NCBI GenBank assembly: GCA_021821585.1
Contig: JAKACF010000028.1
Location: forward strand, 1 to 16,815
Direction of reading: 5' to 3'
DNA from: Actinomycetes bacterium
GTDB lineage: Bacteria; Actinomycetota; Acidimicrobiia; Acidimicrobiales; Bog-793
Length of the DNA stretch: 16,815 nucleotides
Positions 7,138-13,800 of this stretch are shown here, piece by piece (position 1 is the stretch's first letter; every line of letters starts with the position of its first letter). The position numbers were made by a program, and so were the translations under genes. Under the pieces are notes generated by a model that saw only the letters and a list, made by a program, of their open reading frames with translations, did not search any database and was not told where the DNA came from.

Positions 7138-7140
7138 AGT
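7135..7140 (+). promoter_or_regulatory. Possible upstream -10 element (TAGAGT) for yajC-secD-secF
   Basis: TAGAGT overlaps the ruvB stop codon and fits TANNNT. If used, it would give a leader of about 91 bases before the yajC ATG. It is weaker evidence than the TACAGT at 7198 because no start codon sits at the leaderless distance; the GTG at 7143 opens only an unrelated frame. Confidence 0.25.
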
Positions 7141-7197
7141 GAGTGGGTAGCGAGGCGGTCCCCCGGGCGCCGGTCAAGAAATCGGCCCCTCACCAGC

Positions 7198-7203
7198 TAC
7201 AGT
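7198..7203 (+). promoter_or_regulatory. -10 promoter element (TACAGT) for the yajC-secD-secF operon
   Basis: TACAGT matches TANNNT; transcription would begin near 7210 and give a leader of about 28 bases. That leader carries AGGGAG (7229-7234), a Shine-Dalgarno sequence 3 bases before the ATG at 7238, which is a tight spacing. The predicted start point lies downstream of an in-frame GTG at 7202, which argues against that GTG being the yajC start. Confidence 0.45.
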
Positions 7204-7237
7204 GTCGGTCGCTTCGTTCTCGACCAGTAGGGAGCGC

Positions 7238-7747
7238 ATGTACCTCCATCTTTCAACCGCAAGCCTCTGGCTGCACGGCGCCGTTCTGGCGGCCGCCAGC
7301 AAGACGACCAAGTCGACGGGGAGCAGTGCCACGAGCATCCTCTTCCTCGTCGTCATCGTCGCAGCCGGTTACTTCCTCCTCGTCCGCCCGCAGCGTCAGC
7401 GGGCGCGCAAGACCCAGCAGACCCAGCAGTCCATCGAGATCGGTGACGAGGTCATGCTGACCTCCGGCATCATCGGGCGCGTCACCTGGCTCGAGGGCGA
7501 CCGGGCCCGCATCCAGATCGCCCCCAACACCGAGATCGAGGTGCTGAAGGCGGCCATCGGGCGGAGGACCCCGCCGGCCGTGAGCGACGAGGACATCGCC
7601 CCCCGCGCCGAGGGCGCGCCGATGGTGGCGCCGGAGTCGACCAACGGCGTCTCGCCCGAGCGGGACCATGACGAGACGGTGCACGAGTCGGCCTTCGACG
7701 AGACCGGCGGCACCCCGACCCACGACGGAGACGACAGGGAAGCCTGA
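7238..7747 (+). CDS. yajC: Sec translocon accessory protein YajC with acidic C-terminal extension
   Basis: YajC joins SecD and SecF in the accessory complex that helps protein export through SecYEG. The 169-residue chain has a short hydrophobic, Ala-rich N-terminal stretch (about 5-20), a single membrane segment (about 33-49) ending in the family motif YFLLVRPQRQR (45-55), and the cytoplasmic core IEIGDEVMLTSGIIGRV (66-82) followed by IEVLKAAIGRR. Typical YajC is about 90-120 residues. Here roughly 58 extra residues follow Arg110, with 16 Asp/Glu against 3 Arg, and look disordered. The ATG at 7238 was preferred over the GTG at 7202 because of its Shine-Dalgarno sequence and the promoter position. 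The TGA overlaps the secD ATG by one base. Confidence 0.9.
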   Translation: MYLHLSTASLWLHGAVLAAASKTTKSTGSSATSILFLVVIVAAGYFLLVRPQRQRARKTQQTQQSIEIGDEVMLTSGIIGRVTWLEGDRARIQIAPNTEIEVLKAAIGRRTPPAVSDEDIAPRAEGAPMVAPESTNGVSPERDHDETVHESAFDETGGTPTHDGDDREA

Positions 7748-9375
7748 TGAAGCGGGGGCATGTCCTGAGCGTCGTGCTCACCTGCGTCGTCTGTGTCGGT
7801 GCGTTCGTGGGGGTCCTGGCGGCCCAGTGGAAGCCGCTCCTCGGGCTCGACCTGCGGGGCGGCCTCTCGGTCGTCTACTGCCCGGCCGCCAAGGGCTCGA
7901 CGACGCAGTGCTCGACCGGCAAGCCGGTGTCGCAGGAGAAGCTGAACACCGTCGTCAGCATCCTCGAGAACCGGGCGAACGCCTACGGCGTGAGCCAGCC
8001 GAACATCAACGTCCAGGGCAACGACGTCGTCGTCCAGCTGCCGGGTGTGAAGAACGCCCGCGACGTGGAGAAGCACCTCGGCGCGACGGCCCAGCTGTAC
8101 TTCCGCCCGGTGCTCTGCTACGCCCCGCCGTACGCCGGGGCGGCGAACAAGTCGGGCTCGACCACGACGACCACGAGCTCGTCGCCCGGCTCGACCACGA
8201 CGACGACGAAGGCCCCCACCACGACGACGAGCTCGACGGCGCCGTCGAGCTCCACGGGCACGGGCAAGAAGTCCTCCGGCGCGGCCGCCGGCGGGTACCG
8301 TGAGCCGCCCGCCTGCCCGTCGGTGCTCCAGCCGACCACGAGCACGCCGAGCCCCCAGCCCTACTCGCTGCTCGCGCACTACAAGACGACGCCGCCGGGC
8401 TACGACAACCCGAACTCGATCGTGCTCCTCGAGCAGAAGGGCTTCCCCTTCCGCTACGAGCTGGGCCCGGCCCAGGCGACCGGGGCGGTGATCGCGAGCG
8501 CCACCCCGACCTTCACCTCCAGCAACAACTGGATCATCCAGTTCAGCCTCACGCGTCCGGGCACCCAGATCTGGGACAACCTCGCCAACCGCAACTACCA
8601 CAAGTTCGTCGCCGACGACCTCGGCGGCGAGGTGATCTCCGCCCCCTCGATCGACGCGACGGGTGCCCAGTTCGGCAGCTCCGGGCAGATCACGGGGAAC
8701 TTCAGCTCCGCCAGCGCCAACTCGCTCGCCGTCGACCTCAACTACGGCGCCCTGCCGGTGACGCTCGCCCCCCAGACCACACAGGTGGTCTCCCCGACGC
8801 TCGGGGCGTCCTCGCTGCACGCCGGGCTCCTCGCCGGCCTGCTCGGGCTGCTGCTCGTGATGCTGTACATGATCTTCTACTACCGGGCCCTCGGCATCGT
8901 CGCCGTCCTCGGGCTGGCGACGACGGCCGCGTTGTTGTACGGGATCGTGACCGCCCTCGGGCACAGCTCCTTCCAGCTCACCCTCGACCTCTCGGGCATC
9001 ATCGGCCTCATCGTCTCGATCGGCATCACGGTCGACTCCTACGTCGTCTACTTCGAGCGGCTGAAAGACGAGGTCCGGGCGGGACGATCCGTCCGCGCCT
9101 CGGTGGACCGTGGCTTCAAGAGCGCCTACCGCACGATCCTGTCGGCCGACGCCGTCTCGCTCATCGGCGCCCTCGTCTTGTGGTGGCTGTCGGTCGGCGC
9201 CGTGCGGGGCTTCGCCTTCATGCTCGGCCTGTCGACGATCATCGACGTCTTCACCGCCTACTTCTTCACCCGGCCCCTCGTCATCCTGCTCGGCCGGAAC
9301 CGGATCTTCACCGAGGCGCGCCACCTCGGCATCGCCCGCGGGCTGGCGGCCGCCGGCAGCGAGGGGACCACATGA
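7747..9375 (+). CDS. secD: Protein translocase subunit SecD with Thr/Ser-rich extracytoplasmic insertion
   Basis: SecD works with SecF to pull exported proteins through SecYEG using the proton gradient. The 542-residue chain has a first membrane segment (about 6-26), the family motif LDLRGG (34-39), and a large extracytoplasmic P1 region (about 40-350). Five more membrane segments follow (about 355-378, 382-402, 415-436, 464-485, 490-515), including ITVDSYVVYFERLKDE (427-442) and AYRTILSAD, which carry conserved SecD residues. Residues 134-183 form a low-complexity Thr/Ser/Gly/Lys linker inserted in P1. Cys45, Cys55, Cys124 and Cys190 lie outside the membrane and could form disulfides. A Shine-Dalgarno AGGGA (7736-7740) precedes the ATG. 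The stop overlaps the secF ATG. Confidence 0.96.
   Translation: MKRGHVLSVVLTCVVCVGAFVGVLAAQWKPLLGLDLRGGLSVVYCPAAKGSTTQCSTGKPVSQEKLNTVVSILENRANAYGVSQPNINVQGNDVVVQLPGVKNARDVEKHLGATAQLYFRPVLCYAPPYAGAANKSGSTTTTTSSSPGSTTTTTKAPTTTTSSTAPSSSTGTGKKSSGAAAGGYREPPACPSVLQPTTSTPSPQPYSLLAHYKTTPPGYDNPNSIVLLEQKGFPFRYELGPAQATGAVIASATPTFTSSNNWIIQFSLTRPGTQIWDNLANRNYHKFVADDLGGEVISAPSIDATGAQFGSSGQITGNFSSASANSLAVDLNYGALPVTLAPQTTQVVSPTLGASSLHAGLLAGLLGLLLVMLYMIFYYRALGIVAVLGLATTAALLYGIVTALGHSSFQLTLDLSGIIGLIVSIGITVDSYVVYFERLKDEVRAGRSVRASVDRGFKSAYRTILSADAVSLIGALVLWWLSVGAVRGFAFMLGLSTIIDVFTAYFFTRPLVILLGRNRIFTEARHLGIARGLAAAGSEGTT
8155..8204 (+). repeat. Imperfect tandem Thr-codon repeat inside secD
   Basis: The 17-base unit GGCTCGACCACGACGAC occurs at 8155-8171 and again at 8188-8204, 33 bases apart, within a run dominated by ACC/ACG threonine codons that continues to about 8245. 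It encodes the start of the Thr-rich linker of SecD. The reading frame is unbroken. Such tracts are prone to length changes by slippage. Confidence 0.75.
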
Positions 9376-10760
9376 GCGACTCTCCGACCGCGCTCGAGGA
9401 GTCCCCGACCGAGCGGCGGGGCCTCATCGGCGGGTTCCGCCGCCTCTACTACGGCCAGACCAAGTTCGACTTCGTCCGGCGGCGCAAGAGCTGGTTCACG
9501 GCCTCGGCGGTCGTCATCCTCGCCGGCGTGCTCTCGCTCGGGCTGCGCGGCCTGAACTTCGACATCCAGTTCGTCGGCGGCACGTCCTGGCAGGTGGCCG
9601 CCAACGGGGCGACGGTGTCCGAGGCCCGGTCGGCGATCGGGAGCTACGGCCTCTCGGGCGCCAGCGTGACGCTGCTCGGATCGGGCAAGAACCAGACGAT
9701 CGAGGTCCAGGCGAAGCTCGGCAACAACAAGTCGGTCACGACGGGGCCGCTCGCCAACGAGGTCTCGAAGGCCCTCGCCACGGCGACCCATCACTCCTCG
9801 GTCGCCTCGGTCACCGTCCAGCAGGTCGGCCCCACCTGGGGGAGCCAGATCACCCACAAGGCGATCATCGCCCTCATCGTCTTCTTCATCATGATCGCCC
9901 TCTACATCTCGATCTTCTTCGAGTGGAAGATGGCGCTGGCGGCCATCATCGCGGTGCTGCACGACATCCTCGTCACCGTCGGGATCTACTCGCTCACCGG
10001 CTTCCTCGTGACGCCGGACACCGTGGTCGCCTTCCTCACGATCCTCGGGTACTCGCTCTACGACACGATCGTCGTCTTCGACCGGATCCGGGACAACACC
10101 AAGGGCCTCGGCTCGAGCGGCAAGCTCACCTTCTCCGACGTCGTCAACCTCTCGATGAACCAGACGCTCGCCCGCTCGCTCAACACCTCGCTCGTCGCCA
10201 TCCTGCCGATCCTGGCGGTCCTCGTCCTCGGGGCCGACTTCCTCGGCGCCACGACGCTGCAGTACTTCGGCCTGGCGCTGTTGATCGGGTTGGCGAGCGG
10301 GGCCTACTCCTCGATCTTCATCGCGTCCCCGCTCGTCGCCGTCCTGAAGGAGCGCGAGCCGCGCTACCGCCAGATCCGGGCCCGTCTCGAGTCCCGCGGC
10401 GCCGCCCAGATGCTGCTCAGCCCGGCGGCCGTCGCCGCCGGCGCCCTCGAGGATCGCAGCGTGGCGGCAGGCGGCTCCCGCCGCCGGCGACGCTCGGGCG
10501 GGGGGGCGGCAGCCGAGCCCCGCGGGCCGCTCCGGCCGATGGCGAGCCGTCCGGTCGCGCCGGTGCCGGAGGAGACGGACGAGGAGGTCGACGAGCTCGA
10601 CGCGCTCGCCGCCGAGCCGGACGGCGGCCCGGCGGCGCTGCCGGCCCGGGAGGTCGCCAACGGCTCCTCGAACGGACGGGCCTCCGGCCCGACCGGGGGC
10701 CCGGCGCGCAACGGCACGCGCCAGGGGCCTCCCCGGCCGCGCAAGAAGCGCCGCCGCTGA
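9372..10760 (+). CDS. secF: Protein translocase subunit SecF with long basic C-terminal tail
   Basis: SecF partners SecD. The 462-residue chain starts with a cytoplasmic segment (1-42), a first membrane pass (about 43-60), the family motif FDIQFVGGTSW (63-73), a small extracytoplasmic P4 domain (about 74-158), and five more passes (about 163-183, 187-207, 216-236, 270-288, 298-321). Conserved lines include VLHDILVTVGIYSLTG (195-210) and YDTIVVFDRIRDN (230-242). After about residue 325 comes a low-complexity cytoplasmic tail of about 135 residues with five consecutive Arg (370-374), an acidic patch (400-410) and a polybasic end RPRKKRRR. Typical SecF is about 300-400 residues. The ATG overlaps the secD stop (ATGA) and has a Shine-Dalgarno GAGGGG (9361-9366); longer in-frame starts upstream would lie deep inside secD and are rejected. 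Confidence 0.95.
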   Translation: MSDSPTALEESPTERRGLIGGFRRLYYGQTKFDFVRRRKSWFTASAVVILAGVLSLGLRGLNFDIQFVGGTSWQVAANGATVSEARSAIGSYGLSGASVTLLGSGKNQTIEVQAKLGNNKSVTTGPLANEVSKALATATHHSSVASVTVQQVGPTWGSQITHKAIIALIVFFIMIALYISIFFEWKMALAAIIAVLHDILVTVGIYSLTGFLVTPDTVVAFLTILGYSLYDTIVVFDRIRDNTKGLGSSGKLTFSDVVNLSMNQTLARSLNTSLVAILPILAVLVLGADFLGATTLQYFGLALLIGLASGAYSSIFIASPLVAVLKEREPRYRQIRARLESRGAAQMLLSPAAVAAGALEDRSVAAGGSRRRRRSGGGAAAEPRGPLRPMASRPVAPVPEETDEEVDELDALAAEPDGGPAALPAREVANGSSNGRASGPTGGPARNGTRQGPPRPRKKRRR

Positions 10761-10800
10761 CCCTCGCGGCCCGGTGTCCCGGCGGCGGGGCCCGGCCATG

Positions 10801-10806
10801 TACGCT
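10801..10806 (+). promoter_or_regulatory. -10 promoter element (TACGCT) for gltB-gltD
   Basis: TACGCT fits TANNNT; transcription would begin near the A at 10813, giving a leader of about 52 bases before the gltB ATG at 10865. No clear -35 box and no convincing GlnR-type operator was seen in the 104-base secF-gltB gap. Confidence 0.4.
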
Positions 10807-10827
10807 TGACTGACCGGCAGGGCCAAG

Positions 10828-10864
10828 GGCGTCCCGTGTCGTGAGACGACACATCGAGGACGCC
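10828..10864 (+). promoter_or_regulatory. Nested hairpin in the gltB leader that covers part of the ribosome binding site
   Basis: GGCGTCC (10828-10834) is the exact reverse complement of GGACGCC (10858-10864), the seven bases directly before the gltB ATG. Inside it, GTGTCGT (10836-10842) is the exact reverse complement of ACGACAC (10846-10852) around a GAG loop. The outer stem takes up the last bases of the Shine-Dalgarno GAGGA (10856-10860). Folding would therefore hinder ribosome loading on gltB. I know of no named RNA family for it; function as a translational control element is inference. Confidence 0.45.
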
Positions 10865-13800
10865 ATGAACACGACCGCCGATCGCCACGGCCTCTACGAC
10901 CCCGGGTTCGAGCACGACGCCTGCGGCATCGCCTTCGTGGCCACCCTGACGCGCACGCCGAGCCATCGCGTCGTCGAGCTCGGCCTCGAGGCGCTCGACC
11001 ACCTGGCGCACCGGGGGGCCTTCGGGGCCGACCCCGAAACCGGTGACGGGGCCGGCATCTCGCTCCAGATGCCCGACAGGCTGGTGCGCGCCTCCGCCGA
11101 GGCGGCCGGCGTCATCCTGCCGCCGCCCGGCGGCTACGGGTCGGGCCTCGTCTTCCTCCCGCCCGAGCCCGCCCGGGCCAGGCGGGCGCAGGCGACGATC
11201 GACGAGCTGGCGGCGGCCGAGGGCCTCTCGGTCGCCCACTGGCGGGAGGTGCCGGTCGACCTCGCCGCCGCCGGCGGTGCGGCCCGGGCGGTCGCCCCCT
11301 CGTTCCTCCAGCCGGTCGTCGTGCCGGTCGCGCCGGCCGGCTCGCCGCTCGAGCTCGAGCGGCGGCTCTACGTCCTGCGCAAGCGGGCCGAGCACGCACT
11401 GGCGGACGTCTACTTCTGCTCGCTGTCGTCCCGCAGTTTCGTCTACAAGGGCATGCTCGCCACCCACCAGCTGCGGGCCTTCTTCCTGGATCTCGGCGAC
11501 GCCCGGTTGACGAGCGAGATCGCCCTCGTCCACTCCCGCTTCTCGACCAACACCTTCCCGTCCTGGCCGCTCGCCCATCCCTACCGCCTCGTCGCCCACA
11601 ACGGGGAGATCAACACCGTCCGGGGCAACCGGAACTGGATGCGGGCCCGCGAGGCCCTCATGTCCTCGGAGCTGCTCGGGGGCGACCTCTCGCGCATCCT
11701 CCCCGTCGTCACCCCGGGGGCGAGCGACTCCGCCTCCTTCGACGAGGTGCTCGAGCTGCTCCACCTCGGGGGGCGCACGCTCCCGCACGCGCTGTTGATG
11801 ATGATCCCCGAGGCCTTCGAGAACCACGCCGAGATGGACGGTGCCCGCCGGGGCTTCTACCGCTTCCACGCCTCGCTCATGGAGCCCTGGGACGGTCCGG
11901 CGGCCGTCGCCTTCACCGATGGGCGCCTCGTCGGGGCCGTGCTCGACCGCAACGGTCTCCGCCCCGCGCGCTACGCCGTGACCGACGACGGCCTCGTCGT
12001 CCTCGCCTCGGAGGCGGGCGTGCTCGACCTCCCAGCCGAGCGGGTCGTCCGCCGGGGACGCCTCCGCCCGGGGCGGATGTTCCTCGTCGACACCGCCGAG
12101 GGGCGCATCGTCGACGACGAGGCCGTGAAGGCCTCTCTCGCCGCCGAGCATCCCTACGGCGAGTGGCTCCGCCAGGGCCTCGTCCACCTGGACGACCTGG
12201 CGCCCCGGCACATGCTCGTCCCCCAGCACGCCTCGGTGGTCCGCCAGCAGCGGCTCTTCGGGGTGACCCGCGAGGAGCTCTCGCTGATCCTCGGGCCGAT
12301 GGCCCGCACCGGGGCGGAGCCGATCGGATCCATGGGCTCCGACACCCCCGTCGCCGTCCTCTCGTCGCGGCCGCGGCTGTGCTTCGACTACTTCACCCAG
12401 CTCTTCGCCCAGGTGACGAACCCCCCGCTCGACGCCATCCGTGAGGAGCTCGTCACCTCGCTCGAGGCGACCATCGGCCCGGAGTCGAACCTGCTCGAGC
12501 CCGGCCCGCAGTCGTGCCGCCAGATCCTCCTGCCGGTGCCGGTGCTCGACAACGAGTCCCTCGCCAAGCTGCTCTATGTGAACGAGGGGGGCGAGAACCC
12601 GGGCTTCGAGGCCTTCGCCGTCGACGGCCTCTTCCCGGTGCGAGAGGGCGGCCGGGGGCTCGAGGCGGCCCTCGAGCGGGTCTGCGCCCGGGTCTCCGAG
12701 GCCGTGGCGCTCGGGGCCAACATCATCGTCCTCTCCGACCGGCACGCCAACGCCGAGTACGCCCCGATCCCCTCGCTGCTGCTCACCGCCGCGGTCCACC
12801 ACCACCTCGTGCGGGAGCGGGAGCGGACGCGGGTGGGCCTCGTCGTCGAGTCGGGCGACGCCCGCGAGGTGCACCACCTTGCCCTGCTCGTCGGCTACGG
12901 GGCCGCCGCCGTCAACCCCTACCTCGCCTTCGACTCGATCGCCGAGATGGCGCGCCGCGGCGAGCTCGGTGAGCTGAGCGAGCGCCGCGCCATCCGCAAC
13001 TACCTGAAGGCGGCCTCGAAGGGGATCCTGAAGGTGATGTCGAAGATGGGCATCTCGACCATCGCCTCCTACACCGGGGCGCAGGTCTTCGAGGCGGTCG
13101 GCCTCGACAAGGGGCTCGTCGAGGCCTACTTCACCGGCACGCCGAGCCGGCTCGGGGGCGTCGGCCTCGACGTCCTCGCCGAGGAGGTCGCCCGCCGGCA
13201 CGACGCAGCCTTCGGCGAGGACGCCGATCTGCCGGGCCGGCTCGAGATCGAGACCGGGGGCGAGTACCAGTGGCGCCGGGAGGGCGAGCACCACCTGTTC
13301 AACCCGAAGACGGTCTTCAAGCTGCAGCACGCCACGAGGTCGCGCCGCTACGAGATCTTCAAGGAGTACAGCCGCCTCGTCGACGACCAGTCCGAGCGCC
13401 TCGCCACCCTCCGCGGCCTGCTCGAGCTGAAGACGGGGCCGGGAGCCCCCCGGCCGCCGGTGCCGCTCGAGGAGGTGGAGCCCGTGGGCGCCATCGTCCG
13501 GCGCTTTGCCACCGGGGCGATGAGCTACGGCTCGATCTCGGCCGAGGCGCACGAGACGCTCGCCGTCGCCATGAACCGGCTGGGGGGCAGGTCGAACACG
13601 GGGGAGGGGGGAGAGGACCCGGCCCGCTTCGTCCCCGACGAGAACGGCGACTCACGGCGCTCGGCGGTGAAGCAGGTCGCCTCCGGCCGCTTCGGGGTGA
13701 CGAGCGAGTACCTCGTGAACGCCGACGACATCCAGATCAAGATCTCCCAGGGCGCCAAGCCCGGCGAGGGCGGCCAGCTGCCCGGTCACAAGGTCTACCC

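Noticed and set aside
7202..7237. GTG at 7202 as an upstream start for yajC
   Set aside because: It overlaps the TACAGT promoter hexamer, would lie upstream of the predicted transcription start, and adds 12 residues without family similarity.
8158..8270. Repeat tract in secD considered as a CRISPR or other non-coding array
   Set aside because: Repeats are codon-based within an intact secD frame, with no regular spacer-repeat structure.
7396..9324. Open antisense frame of 642 codons opposite yajC and secD
   Set aside because: Low-complexity Glu/Asp/Arg/Gly translation. It mirrors SecD, which has clear membrane segments and motifs.
10761..10800. Possible terminator after secF (ggccc 10768-10772 with gggcc 10788-10792)
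   Set aside because: Only five base pairs around a 15-base loop with no T-run; pairing this weak is expected by chance at this GC content.
10364..13552. Open antisense frame of 1062 codons opposite secF and gltB
   Set aside because: It covers strongly recognisable gltB and secF coding sequence. Its translation is a monotonous Arg/Glu/Gly/Asp/His/Val mix with no family motif, as expected from the reverse strand of GC-rich codons.
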